From: Combretum micranthum
Lineage: Eukaryota; Streptophyta; Magnoliopsida; Myrtales; Combretaceae
DNA length: 64,000 nucleotides
Direction of reading: 5' to 3'
Assembly (NCBI GenBank): GCA_024138025.1
Contig: JAMXBD010001207.1
Location: forward strand, 186,001 to 250,000
Shown here: piece after piece, positions 47,126 to 59,510 of the stretch
Position numbering within the stretch: the first letter of the stretch is position 1
Layout: every line of letters starts with the position of its first letter
Made by a program: the position numbers and the translations under genes
Notes under the pieces: generated by a model
The model's database searches: none
The model's input: the letters and a program-made list of their open reading frames with translations, nothing else
Told to the model about the DNA's origin: nothing

Positions 47126-48244
47126 AGCCGTGCAAAATATTGGTAAGATAGAAGAGTTACATCTCATATAGACTCTTTTGAAAAGAAAATTATTTGAACA
47201 TTTTTTGTCCATAATTCAATCAAGGCTCTGATTGAGCCATCATTTTTGTGCTAATAAACTCTATGACTTAGTCTTTGACAAAAACAGGGCAATGCAGCAT
47301 GTGATAAAAATTTTCCCTCGAGCTTCATAACATAGAAGTTTTTCTCAAAACTTCTAATATAAGCCTTACTTTGAATTGAATTGTTTAGAATCCCCTGGTC
47401 TGTTGTTTTTCATGCTTTTAAACATTGAGGACAATGTTTGGTGTAAGTGTAGGGGAAAGGAATTAGTAGGATTTGATGTGGGGATAATTGATTTTGAATC
47501 TAAAATTCTGTCTAGAAATAAGTATATGTGCTTTGAATGATCAATTTTTCCCACAAATAATAGGAAATTAATGAAATGATTAGAATTTGACAAATTTTTT
47601 TCGAAAATTTGGAATGAAATCACCAATTAACTCAACAGAGCAGTTTACGAGAATCATCATAAGATTGAGTTAACTTTACTTTGTTTAAATCACTGTGCAT
47701 ATATCTATATGAGTATTTTACTTATTATTTAATATAGAGTTTTAGAGCTGGAATTAACTTAAGTTCCTTAGTAAGGTTACTCAATTTCCTTGTAAAAGCT
47801 TATATGATCTGTATGTTTTTCGAATTTAGTCATTTTGAGAGTCATATAATCTCTAATGAAGGATCCTGGCCTCTTCATTCATCAAACTATCTTTCACCAT
47901 TACAAGGTGAGCTTTCTATTGAGCTGAATTACTAACAAACACCACAAGTGTCTCCTAATTTTCAGTAGTGAATTCAGTAACAAAAGTGTCTGAATCTCAT
48001 TATTAAGCGCAAGCTTCATGATAATTAGTTGATTCACAAGCCCTTGAAAATCATTCAAGTGCTCAGTCAGTCATATTAGATTCATCCTTGTATTTCAAAT
48101 TCACACTGTCCTAATCAAGGAGGTTTATTCAAAGTAGTATGCCTCTCATACATGGACTCAATTTTCTCCATAAAACATCTGCTATGGTTTCCTAAGCAAT
48201 ATGATGATAAATGCTTTGATCAACCCATTATTAGATAAACCAAT
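47126..48244 (+). other. Athila 3' non-coding region and unassigned DNA
   Basis: ATTGAGGACAATGTTTGGTG followed by GTAGGGGAAAGG (about 47425-47460) is the characteristic non-coding segment downstream of Athila pol. From about 47700 no recognised feature is visible and no Athila LTR was identified. Confidence 0.55.
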
Positions 48245-48718
48245 GTTGTCAAAACTGGACCGGGGTTTGACCGGGAAGCTAGGGGGTCAGGGGTCGGACC
48301 GGGTTCCACCGGAGGTCGAACCGGGATCATGAAAAAGTAAAAATATAAGGGATAATTTAATTATAAAAGACCAATATATGTGTCACCACTCAATTAAATC
48401 TATATTTGGATCAAATTCATCAATTGATTATTAAATAAATATGATTTTAATGATTATATTTTATAAATTTATAATAAAGTATGAATAAATATTTAAATTT
48501 ATAGTTTTTTATTTTTTTTTTTTATTTTTATTTTTTTTATCCGGGTTAAACGGTTTGGGTCGATAAGTTCAACTTGGTTTGACTGCCCAAGTCGACTGGG
48601 TCAATTCGGGTCTCGCTGGTTCGTTACAAAAACGAGTTTTAGGTGAGACCCCACTTGACATTAGTGTCGATTCCGGTCGAACTAGGTTAAACCGGTTGGT
48701 CGGGCTTGTTTTGACAAC
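48245..48718. mobile_element. MITE-like repeat with GTTGTCAAAAC inverted ends
   Basis: GTTGTCAAAAC at the left edge and its reverse complement at the right edge bound 474 bases rich in ACCGG/GGTCGAAC motifs at both ends with an AT-rich middle. This is a common plant non-autonomous DNA-transposon pattern. No convincing target duplication was found. Confidence 0.65.
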
Positions 48719-48955
48719 CATAGATATAATTGACAGTCTTTTTGTGCAAGATTGCCAAATCTGCATTAGATTTATCTGTTGGCATTGCAGTATCACCACC
48801 CAAAGGCAAATACAAATCTTTCCAATACAGTAGATCTTCCATTATAGACTTCCAGATAGCATAATTAGACGAATTCAATTTAATCATCATACCTAATGAT
48901 TCAGCTGTGTCTGTAGTACAGATAACAAAATCCTAATTTTCTTTTTGAACTTAGT
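48719..48955 (-). pseudogene. Copia gag N-terminal fragment
   Basis: The minus-strand frame starting at 48890 has MMIKLNSSNYAIWKSIMEDL and WKDLYLPLGG, the N-terminus of a common copia gag. It stops being gag-like after about 50 residues, at the MITE edge, and the rest of the element is missing. Confidence 0.85.
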
Positions 48956-48967
48956 GCTTTGATACCA
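48956..48967 (-). other. Copia primer-binding site
   Basis: Minus-strand TGGTATCAAAGC, a close variant of the initiator tRNA-Met primer site, two bases from the LTR. Confidence 0.8.
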
Positions 48968-48969
48968 CT

Positions 48970-49814
48970 TGTTAGGAAAAATCCCCAAAAAAATCTAGAA
49001 GCAATAACAGATAATTTTTCTTTTTGCCTATAGCGATCCCAATCAATCAAACAAAAAATAAACAATAATAGAAATTAAAACAAATAACATTAGCATTTAC
49101 ATGGAAAACCCTAATTTGGGGAGAGACCATAGGACCACAGCAGAATTCTCTTCATTATCAATAATAATGGGATGTATAGATTGTTCTTCACTAGAAAATA
49201 CTAGTAGATCTCACAAATCTTTACCATAATGGTGGATTTCATTCAAAATTTAGCCTCTTTCTCTCTAGAGTCTCTCTCTAGGTTTTAGGAATGGCTTCTC
49301 ACATATGTGAAAACCTTATGAACAAAGCAAGAAATATTTATATTAGACAACAAAGGCTGGCACGGATTAATTAAAGGTTGGTGGCATTTGGAGACAACAT
49401 TGAAACTTTGGTGTTTTGGAACATTGAACATCGACTAGTATGCTAATGGCGTATACCACATAGGTTGGCGGTGTTGGAGCCGGCCTAACTAACTAGAGCT
49501 CTCGACAAACAATTCAAAATTAAAGGCTGGTGATGATATACATGTAGGCTGGCAGTGTATCTCCTCCAGTGGCCAGTGTATACCTCCAAACTCCTTTGTT
49601 TTGCAAAAAATCTCCTTATAACCAAGTCCTCTTCCAAGTATATGCTATATACTTAGGGTATCCTTAATTATAGACCCACACGAGTTGGATCTATAACTCA
49701 ACATATCCTCAATCATCTCCTATGTTATTCCTTATGAGTCATCGCTTACAAAATTTGGAAACAATGTATTTCTCATTGATCCACCTCTATTGTTGCCTGC
49801 ATATATTTCTAACA
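48970..49814 (-). repeat. Copia 5' LTR, 845 bp
   Basis: Bounded by TGTTAGGAAA and ATTTCTAACA, a 6-bp terminal inverted repeat. The inner edge is fixed by the primer site. A run of GGCTGG/GTTGGCGGTG/GGCCAGTG motifs lies at 49360-49590. The partner LTR is not in the window. Confidence 0.85.
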
Positions 49815-50242
49815 TTTGCAATTGTTTTTTCTATTTTATCATTTCTTTATTTCTGCTCTTATTTAGAATTGTGAATTACATCTTGAAACAATTGATATAT
49901 AATTAGGGTACAAATACAATCAATGGATAGTGTTGATATTTTAAATTTATTTTGTCAAATGTTTTACTACAAATTTGCATATATGCATTTTATTTAATAT
50001 TTTATGCCATGCTAAGATATCATGTATACATTTCTTACATTCAATGCTCTTAACCATTCTATAAATCTTCAACTTTATTTGTTTATTGTATTTTCATATA
50101 ATTATTCTCGTTTTAACATTTTAACCATATAAAGTGAAAAGGACATCTTGATATCTTTATATCTCCTTTTAACAACCCCAAATAGATTGGGATATATAAT
50201 GTACTATAAATAAGTTAATAAGATATTCTTGTAAGTTCTTGC

Positions 50243-50275
<33 letters not shown>

Positions 50276-51180
50276 GTACAATTGAAAGAACTGAATCTAG
50301 TGATTCCCATCCATATAAAATCCATAATTATTACTGTTATTATTTGTTAATTAAATATACATATAAAGATACCGGGGTCATATGGTGTATGTAAGCCCTT
50401 TGTAGCTAGATATAATGAACCAAAATTATTGAACACTAGCAATTAATAATAGAAAAAGAAGTGGTAGGTTTCCCCTTAATATTTTAATGCAAGACTAAGG
50501 GAGCTTGTTTTTACTTGTGTTAGTTATATTATTTTAAGCTCATGCATTGCATGTGCATGCAATGGGCATTTCCCAAGCCCATTTTTTTTTTTTTTTTTTT
50601 GTTGCACATAAAAGTTTGTTAGATAGGAGGCTCACAACTATGGTCTGATTTGTTTCTAGGGAATTTTTTTAACCTTATATATTGAACCTTGGTAGATTAT
50701 GAGGATAACTATACCAGGTTAGGTAGAATTATAAAGTAGTCTTGAGATCGGGTTTTCTATATTGACCATTTGTGAAGGCCTCATAAATATAAGAGGTTTT
50801 TCACTTTGTTTGTAATGATCCATGCCATTTGAGTGTAATAGTTTTCATCATAATTTCTTGAAAAAATATTTATTGAATGTTGTTTTTACTTGTCTTAGCC
50901 AATAGATATTTGATACGTGTTAAATAAATTTTTAAAAATAAAAATATTTTTAAAATAAAGTAAATATTTATTATGACTATATATTTATATTGCATTATTA
51001 TTGTTTGAGACATGATTGAATGTAATGGATGGGACAGCGAAACTTTTTCCTAATTTCTCATTCTAGATTTTCTCTATTCAATGTGATACATAAGTGTTGT
51101 CGAAGAGTCTAGGTGTCGCATGTGACGCTCGAGTGAAGAGCCTCTACATGACAAGTGGCATCAAATTACGGTTGGATGGA
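49815..51180. other. Intergenic, no gene recognised
   Basis: AT-rich DNA with an (AAT)n microsatellite (about 50247-50275) and a T run near 50582. No coding or transposon signature was seen. Confidence 0.6.
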
Positions 51181-51425
51181 AGCAATGGTTAAAAACCTTA
51201 ATGATTTTGCTAAGTATGTTGGATTTCCTCTAACTCTCTTCACAATTGATGAGTTGACCCTTCAAGGAAGATACCATGGAAGTGGAACCTCATTGAAAGC
51301 CTAGATTGAGAGGGTGGAGCTAGCTACGGATAATATGTTTCATCAAGCTCAAGGAGATGAAGAAGGTTTACAGAAAATGGGGAAGGACCTTCCAATACAG
51401 ATATTGACTGGCTTAAGTTAATCTT
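51181..51425 (+). other. Unrecognised coding-like stretch
   Basis: One plus frame starting near 51187 reads as ordinary protein (MVKNLNDFAKYVGFPLTLF onward, with GRYHGSGTSLKA and HQAQGDEEGLQKMGKDLPIQ) with one internal stop near 51303 before it fades. No family was recognised. It may be a decayed gene or transposon exon. Confidence 0.3.
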
Positions 51426-52079
51426 CAGGCAACCTAGAGAGGCAATAAATATGTAGTAGATTTTAAGACTGAATCGGGTGCCCAATAATTCTACCCATTC
51501 GATGTAAATAACGATGCTCCGAAAAAGCTAGGGTGTGTGGTTCACATGGTGTCCATCAGGGACAGTGTAGGAGTTTTTGGAGTAGTTGATGGAAATTCTC
51601 AAAATAAGCGTCAAGGAAGCCATTTTTTCACCTTTTTCCTTTTTTTTTTTTTTTGGGTGATAGGTTACAGTATCATGCCTAAATAGAATTAAAAAGGAAC
51701 AATGTCTGGACGTTAAAATAAGCTATGAACGGCCCACGGCTAAATAGAGTTCAAGTCAATGGAATGATACGGAAAAATGATGTTGGAGGGTAACCATTAA
51801 AAAGGCGAGTGAGCACGAGAAGACTTGAACTTGAGCTTAAGGGAAAATGACCAAAACCTAGCTCAAAGAGGTAAGGTTCATGTGGATGAAGATGGGAAAC
51901 TACAGTTTATACATAAGATAAATTTCAATATTGGTTAAGTTGGATACTATACGTACAAAAGGATGCATCAGTAATAGAAGTCAAATGATTACCATAAGTT
52001 AACTTTATTTACGAATTCTAGTTTAGAATTCTAGTTTAGAGTTCTGAATGCTTTTTTTTGGTGGGTGCATGTGTTGGGA
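51426..52079. other. Intergenic, no gene recognised
   Basis: Contains a T run near 51640 and scattered stops in all frames. Confidence 0.5.
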
Positions 52080-52820
52080 GTTGTTGTCATGGTCTTGGGG
52101 CATGACGGGACGTGTTGAGCCCAGACTCGACCTGCCAGGTCCCAATTCACAGGTGGCCGGGTTCTAAACCATGGACCTAATAGGTATCGGGTCGAGTTCG
52201 GTCTAGGTCTGCACGTGAATTTTTTTAAATAATGAAGAACAAGAAAACAAATTAAAACAACATTTTAAATTTAAAATATAAATTGAGCTTAAGAATATCT
52301 TTAGCCTATTTTCATTTAAAAATATCAAGGAAGTATATTCATTTATATACAAATACATTCAATTTGAGTTTAAATAGTAGCGATATAGGACTGGATTAAT
52401 ACTCTTAAAAGGTTATAAAAGAAAAAGAAGTCTGTCATTATCTAAAAATATGATAAATTTTCTCTTGGAGGAACTTAATATAAAGCAGTCAAAGATTATT
52501 TTTTGAATTGCATTTATTATTTATGTTTTTATCATAACGAGATAAATACTATGAATAGATGATAGATAATTTATATTCAAATAGAAGGTAGTCTAAAGAT
52601 TAAATTTTTTATAGGTTTTAATATTTATCTATTGCTTTTTATTTTAAGTTTATTTATATTCTTTAATTTATTCTAAAATTTTCTTTAATTGTTTTTATAT
52701 AAAGTATATCGACTAGCTAAACCTGAAGGGTCTAACTACCATCCTCATAGGCTGCCACAAGCTAGACCCGGCTCGTGGTCCTAGATCCATTGATTTGGGT
52801 CAGATTGAGTCATAGTTTAT
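52080..52820. repeat. Possible non-autonomous repeat with CCGGGT-rich ends
   Basis: GC-rich end segments with GTGGCCGGGTTCTAAACC (left) and CTAGACCCGGCTCGTGG (right, inverted sense) enclose AT-rich DNA. The ends are only loosely complementary and no target duplication was found. Confidence 0.3.
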
Positions 52821-55157
52821 ACTTAGAATCGTGAGATTTTTATTTTATATAATTTAATGTACTATATATTTAATTAAATAATAAAATCATATATACATAA
52901 TTATATTTTTATTACATAATCTTATAAATACATGCCATTTACAGGTTCACATGTTATACGTTTAAAATCAAAGTGACATTATATTATTATTTTTATATAA
53001 TATAAATCCCATGTATATTACCCACTTTTACTATTATTTATCAAAATATATCACCCTTCTACACACGTAATATGCTATTACTAATGATTATTTTGTCCTC
53101 TAAGTTATGTATACATGAATATAATGTACAATGCAGACTTCAAAAGTTTGCTGCTATGTTACAAAAGTAGCCTCATTTTCGTTGGCAGTACATATCCAGT
53201 AGCGAAAACAGTTTTGTTGTCATAACTATTGTGTTTTAATCCTATCCTAAGTAATAATAGTGCGGCACGTGTATATAAAATGATAATAATTATTTATTTT
53301 ATTTTAGAGATACTTTTATTTTTTTGAATTTATTTAACACACATCAAATGTCCATTGATTGTAACAGGATAGAGATAGCATTTTTGGAAAAACAAATATT
53401 TTTTCCCTAGTAGCCGGATTAAAATCTCACCGCACCAATTGGAATAATGGAGTTATAAAAAAATTCCTATTATATACAACTATGGTTGGCAACCTTAAGG
53501 CTATACCATTTAATTACCAATAGTAGGGAAAAGTGAATCAAAATATTAAAAGAGGATGAGAGTTTTACACTGGTATGGGACAGAGAAGAAGAATTTTGGA
53601 CAAAATATTTATTAAACGGTAAAACTTTTCTTGAAAAGAAAGACTCCAAGAGACTGGGGGGCATGAGCATGGTTGAATGGGCCGTCATGCAAATGGACTA
53701 CCTTATAGGATACATGTATTGATGGGTCCACCTTATGCTAAAGTAATTATGATAAATCTAAAATCTCATGCAATTTGTCATTCTATCCCAGTCTTGGTCA
53801 AATCTGACTCCATCCATTCTATGAGATAAAAACCTTAAGGTTTCAACTACTGATAGTTTGTGCAAGCTTCGTGTGGAAATTAGGGTTGGATGATCAAATT
53901 TTATAACAGCAGAAGCATTAGTAATTTTCAATAGATTTCAATTTGTTCTAATCCTTCTTTTCATAGCCTTTCGAGATACATAGTATATGCCACAATTTAC
54001 TCTTTTAGTGAAGATAAATCACCGCAAAAAATGGCCTTTTAGGCATATTGCAAGTTTTGCTCGAATAACTTACTTAAGGGCTTTTTGGTTCTATCTTTTT
54101 CTGGTGATTTTCACATCTTATTTTGTTTTTTTTTCAAACAGATATTTATCAAGAAACATATACAGATGAAAAACAAACGTTTTTATTTATAAACAGTTTG
54201 ATGAGATCAGATACAAATAAGATACATATAAGTTATACATATAGATTAGATACAGATACGATACATATGAAAATCGGATAATTCAAACATTCCTTAATTC
54301 ATATTTAGAATTATTACAATAGTTCCCTGTTCCCGAGTATCCGTTAGGTATTAGCGGCTCAAAATTCAACAACAGAATGTCGCTTATTACCCCACAATTT
54401 CATTTCAAAATATATGTTGGACTTAATTTGATGACACAAAGCTCCAAATGACATGCTCATAATTCTCATGCGGCTCGAGGAACAAAGTCAGAATCAAAAG
54501 AAAGTAATAAGAAAGCTAACCAAGTTGTGCTAAGGTAAAAGATTAAAGTTCAAACTTTCGCCAACATGTATTCCGCCAGCATACTCGATATAAAATTTTA
54601 TTCAACTATAACTAGTGACCAAGAATTTTAAAGTTGATACTATTTTTATCAAAAGAAAGGTTATAAGGTTAACTCGATTAATATTTTTATGTTCTAATGA
54701 GACCAAGGCAATACACACTTTCTGGTGACTCCAAGTATCACTTGTGTCGATCCATTCATTGGAGATTAGATTATTAAAATAAGCCTAGACATTACCTCCT
54801 CAAACGAAGTCCCAACATGACAAAGTCCCAGGTCAAGCGTTAATATGTTAACGTGTTAATCAACGATTATCTATTTCAAAGGATGTCCTCTCAAACTCAG
54901 TTCGTTGCATTACCATTCTCAATATGAGGAAAATCCATACACATAAATTTTAAAGGTGGGAAAGTGGGCTTGGCAGACTGGATTGATCGGGCTATTTTGG
55001 TCCACTTTTAAATGAGCCAAAATTCTATATTCGGGCTTAGTCTATTTTGTCCTGTGAGCTATATAGACCGATCGGGCCAAAATGAAAATTTTTAATTATT
55101 ATTATTTTTTTTATATTAGTTTATGTGAAAATTATAATCTTTATATATTTTAGGGTT
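52821..55157. other. Intergenic, no gene recognised
   Basis: AT-rich; includes an ATACAGAT-rich stretch near 54160-54260 and a GATCGGGC/GGCCAAAAT-rich patch at 54970-55090 that looks like repeat debris. No coding domain was found. Confidence 0.5.
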
Positions 55158-55500
55158 TTATATATATTGAGTGCCACAATCATTACAGAGAATCCACACC
55201 TGGTAGAAGGCAAGAACTTCGTTTGAAATCCAATTGGAACATCTGTGGCTATAGTGATTGCTACTAGTTGCATTAGAATACTTATCATCTAGTGTTGGTA
55301 CATTAGTGGCATGGGGGATTGTGCTATCTGTGATGGATATTAAATGAAAAGCATTAGAATTTGAAGCACGTGACCAGAATATGAGGAAAAGTACGGAATT
55401 TAACTCTCTGTGTACCTCTTGATCGAATTTTCGCCACAAGTTAGACATATCACATATTGATTTTGAGCAAATAGGGCAAGAGTATCTACTTATCAAAAAG
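55158..55500 (-). pseudogene. Fragment of a CHY/RING zinc-finger E3 ligase gene
   Basis: On the minus strand RYSCPICSKSICDMSNLWRKFDQEV matches the last RING Cys pair and following helix of plant RCHY1/MIEL1-type ligases, and VWILCNDCGT matches the start of their zinc-ribbon. A stretch resembling an intron (GTACAC after DQE) separates them, although the frame stays open through it. The CHY finger, the first part of the RING and the zinc-ribbon end are missing. In intact proteins this region binds zinc and contacts E2 enzymes. An isolated, truncated duplicate. Confidence 0.8.
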
Positions 55501-55619
55501 TTAATTGCATTTCTATATTAGAGTCACAGTTACAAAAATAACAACCAATAACGGCTTACACATTTAAATCACATAATTGTGAATCTAATAATTATCAGGA
55601 TATCTAAATAAAAGTAGCT

Positions 55620-55960
55620 TAATAAGGGCTAAGCTCGTGCATGGGCTCGATAAGGGCTCGTTTAATATATATATATATATATATATAATATTGATATTAT
55701 ATTATTAATATTAAATTAATATTATAAATATAATTAAAAAATAATTATATATCATAAATGAGCCGAGCTCAAGCCCGTTTAACTAAACGAGCCTAAATGA
55801 GCCGAGCTTAGGCTTGAAAAAACTTAATGGGTTCAGGCCCGAGCTTACATATTCCAGCCTTATTAAAAGCCCGATTTGGCTCAAACCTGTTAAAAATAAA
55901 CGAGCCGAGCCTGAATAGGCAAAACAAGGTTCGGTCCAACTCATTTTTGCCCCTACATGA
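55620..55960. repeat. GAGCCGAGC-rich interspersed repeat
   Basis: Both ends carry repeated GGGCTCG/GAGCCGAGC motifs in opposite senses around an AT core with a TA microsatellite (55668-55687). This pattern is common in plant hAT-type MITE-like repeats; exact ends and target duplication are unclear. Confidence 0.5.
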
Positions 55961-57185
55961 TATGGACTTGTTGGCCTATCATATACACACTATGCACCTC
56001 AAAGAAGTGAAGCCAAGACTCTATAAGCATTGCACATGGCTCATGTATTGTAAAGCTGACACGTGGAAGGAACTGAAGTAAGACTCATTCTATCTCAAGA
56101 GACACTAATAAATTTAGAAAGGGAAAAATATACTATATTACTTTGCTTATGCGAGAAATGTCAATGTTTGATTATTAACATCGAAATTGCCAGCAGGTTG
56201 GAATATAAGTTTTAATATCTTAAATTGAAGTAGTATAAGATAAAGGGGAAAACCAATGACTATTGGATCCATTATGTTACGATGAGAACTGCCTCAACCC
56301 AAACCAAATGAAGGCAGAAGCGGTCAAGGCCATTATGATAGGCATTTACAGTAATGAGATCTTTTCAAAACGATCAAATTGAATTGCAAATTCGAACTTG
56401 AATGGAAAAACTAGAATACCAATATGAAAAATATCATATACAAATCAATTACTTGATTGAAAATGTCAAAATGTAGGGGTCATAAGACCATTTTAGAAGG
56501 AGATTTATTTCAAAGAGCAAAAGCAATGACTACCAAATTTCAAAAATTTTGAATAATTAATGGAAGAGAGAAATTGAATATCAAATAATTGAGCCATCGT
56601 TAACGTTGAAGAAGAAGTGGGAAAAAGTTGGGCTAATTGAGCGAAAAGAAAAAAAAAAAAAGATGGTTATATAATAAAAGAGACATCTAAGTCAAATTGT
56701 TTAAGGTCATTTTGATAAGAATGCCCTCTCAATTATTGAGGTCTGCTCTCTAGCTCACATATAAAGACATGTCCAAGTTTCTTTTGAAAACCCACTCTTC
56801 TATAGATAATTTTGAAGACTTGGACCTAAACAACCATACTAAAAATAATTTCCAATAGTTAATATACTATTTAAGCAACTCTTTTTAAGCAAAAGAGTAA
56901 TTATCTCCCTCATCCCAGGAACTACTGAAAACTGAGATCAAATACTATTGTTTAAGATCCCCCAACCTCATCTCAACAGATAGTGAACCAAAATAACCAT
57001 AAAATGACACAATAATTAATTACTATACATATCCATAATGTATGCACGGTAAAAGTTTAATGAGTAATTGCACAAGAAGTAGCTTTTTCCTCATGGAAAC
57101 AAGCGGCATTACCTCAAAATAAAACAGGCGAAAATTGCAAAAGAGATTTAATCTAAATTAAGGAAACCAGAAATAGATAAATAAC
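55961..57185. other. Intergenic, no gene recognised
   Basis: No coding domain. The segment at 56430-56500 (AAATATCATATACAAA, GAAAATGTCAAAATGTA, AAGACCATTTTAG) recurs diverged at 57412-57510. Confidence 0.5.
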
Positions 57186-57380
57186 ATGCGACTGCAAAAA
57201 CTTACTTCACTTTTCAACGTTCAGCTGGGTCAATTGCAAGAAGAGTTTCAATCAAAGGCAACGTTAGAGTCTCAGCTTTCAAGAACAATTAACTACACAC
57301 CTCAAGGAAATAAAGCTATAACTCTAAGATCATTACGCAAGCCATTTGTAGATACAATCATTATGACAGAATTGTTTTAA
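57186..57380 (+). pseudogene. Gypsy gag fragment (Athila-like)
   Basis: A short plus frame with NVQLGQLQEEF and PQGNKAITLRS resembles the QVGQLA...CKAITLRSG segment near the gag-protease boundary of Athila-type polyproteins. Nothing else of the element is nearby. Confidence 0.5.
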
Positions 57381-57703
57381 AGGCTAAACCATTTGCATTG
57401 AATAGCAATAGGAAAAATATCATATATACAAACCCATTACACGAATGAAAATGTCAAAATATCATATACCGTTTGCATTGAATAGCAATAGCAATAGGTT
57501 ACAAGACCACTTCAGCAGTAAATTGTGAAAAAGCCACGGAAATGAGCATGGATCAAGTGCTTAGCATCCACTGCAACATTTAAACCCCAAGTAAATTTTT
57601 TTCTGGAATTTGTAAAACAAATACACCGTTCTTCCGGGTCATGCATTCTTAAGCAATCAAGCTATCCTAAAAGGATCCCTTACTCTCCAAGAAGCGCCAT
57701 CTA
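57381..57703 (-). other. 3' flank of the peroxidase gene
   Basis: Contains a repeated TTTGCATTGAATAGCAATAG (57388 and 57472) and the probable 3' UTR of the gene. No other signal. Confidence 0.5.
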
Positions 57704-59078
57704 CTAGGCAGCTAGGGAGGAGCAATTTCTTCGGATCATCCCCTGAGATCGAGTCAGTGTACTTAGGCTGGACATCTTCACCATAGCGCGTGCAAAGTCC
57801 ATCCTAAAGGTAGAACCATCGTCAGAGGCATATGCCTCTACCAGCCTTGCAGTTCTCGGATCTGCCATCAGTTGCTGATCCGCACGCAAAGATCCTCTCC
57901 CTCGCGTCAAGTTTTGGTAATAATGGGTATCAAAGCCCGATCCTGATGAGATGGAAGAGTTAAGTCCCTGGCTTCCATTGCCACATTTTCGTCTCAATTC
58001 TTCGAGATAATCAGAAGGCAAAGTCGGGTCAGGTTGGCTAGTTCCTGAGAAGTTGTGAAGGCGGTTTGAAATGAACTGGCATCCAATCTTGCCAATGTTG
58101 TGAGCTCCTAATTCACACATTTAGTGAAACTCATCAAAAGCCGAATAGAAATATTATGCTACAAAATGAGGAGGAGGGGGTGTAACGAAAGATTACCTAA
58201 GAGGCTGACGGTATCTCTAATCGTGAAACCTCTGCGGCCGAACAGAGCAAGAATCCTTGTGATGTTTTCATTTGGATTTGGGATTTCAGCCATTGCCTCG
58301 GAGAAGTAGGATTGGACACTGTCTCTTCTACCCGTTAAAAGTGGATAAAAAGGGCCATCAGCCTAACATCATCATCATCATCGTAATCATTAAATTGAAG
58401 AATAAATGCCAAAAGGGAGAAAAGAAATGGGAGAAGAAAGGAGAAAAATGAGGGACATTAGAGTACCAGGAGAATGCCTTCTCTTGTGGCAAGTACAAGT
58501 ATATCGGCGCAAGAAACAACTCCAGGACAGTGGTTTTCAATCTCAGACTTAATTTCGTCGATGACTTCGAAACCCCTTAGTGTTTGGTTGGGGATGGCCT
58601 GCTTTTCAGTTAATCGACTGCTGTTGCCACTGCTGTCGTCCAGGAACACCGAAGCATCACAACCCTGCAAAGTCCATGCGACCAAACAAGAATCGATAGA
58701 GCGACTGACTAAAGAAAACGAAAAAGAAAAAGAAAAAGAAAACCATAATGTGAATAAGGAAACCTGGATGAAGCAGTCGTGGAACATCAATCTAAGCAGG
58801 CCAGCGGGGATGTCCGGGCGTCTTGTATAAATATCAGCCATGTGAATCCTTATAATACTCTCCGCGCCTGGACATGAGTTTCGATAGAAATCATACTCCA
58901 TGTCCATCTGGGAATCCGCTGTTGCTTGTAGCAACATTGGCTGATCAGCAAGGAAATCAGGCTGAGGAGAAGAAATCCTGTTCCACCGGATTCCGTATGA
59001 AAGGAGAACCGAGGTGACAAGGACGCAAATCACCCATCTTTGAGACAAGATGCAGGATTTGGCATCTTGATTATTCAT
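57704..59078 (-). CDS. Class III peroxidase (secretory, heme), four exons
   Basis: Minus-strand exons 59078-58764, 58664-58467, 58362-58197 and 58107-57704, all with GT-AG introns of about 89-104 bases, give 360 residues. Intron phases 0, 0 and 1 and the four-exon layout are classical for the family. Catalytic R96 and H100 (RLMFHDCF), the proximal heme His H229 (GAHNIG), the conserved PN (129-130), FDxxYY (285-290) and all eight Cys (69, 102, 107, 151, 157, 236, 268, 355) are present, so the enzyme should be active: H2O2-dependent oxidation of phenolics in the wall or secretory pathway. Residues 15-30 form a hydrophobic segment after a 14-residue charged leader, and the mature domain starts late (about 60), so it may be membrane-anchored rather than freely secreted. 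Possibly the Arabidopsis PRX48 type; that is a guess. Confidence 0.95.
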
Positions 59079-59194
59079 CTTTCTTGAATTTTTCTTTTTC
59101 CCTTCCCCCCTTCGCGCGTCTATTTCCGTTCTCCTACTACTATATTGAACAATAACCAGCTCTCTCTATATGTTCATTTGGAGGGACGAGGGAA

Positions 59195-59203
59195 GTTTAA
59201 ATA
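59195..59203 (-). promoter_or_regulatory. Putative TATA box of the peroxidase gene
   Basis: Minus-strand CCTATTTAAACTTCC about 120 bases upstream of the ATG, suggesting a leader of roughly 90 bases. Confidence 0.5.
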
Positions 59204-59392
59204 GGAGTGAGCACCAACTAACTTCCCAGCCCGTCTTTTTGGTTTGTTATTAATTAAAATAGATATTTATAAATTGATAATTTGTTAAACTCATTTCGGT
59301 AATATTTATTGTGAATAGTTTTTTTTTTTCAATTCCCTTTTTATGTAAAGATGCATACACCGTAAAATTATATGACGTGTGTTGTGTCTAGT

Positions 59393-59510
59393 CACTAGAA
59401 ATTTGCCTCTCTAGGGATGAATGAGGCGACTTTCATGTCATGCGTGATCGACATGCCACGTTAGATCATGAGGTGAAAGTCGACTCACTTGTCTCAAGAG
59501 AGACGAATTT
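59393..59510. repeat. CACTA terminus and subterminal repeats
   Basis: Terminal CACTAG followed by AAATTTGCCTCTC, AATGAGGCGACTTT and ATGAGGTGAAAGTCGAC. The two GAGG blocks form an imperfect hairpin around ATGTCATGCGTGATCGACAT. The outer three bases are AGT; their partner is not available. Confidence 0.55.
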
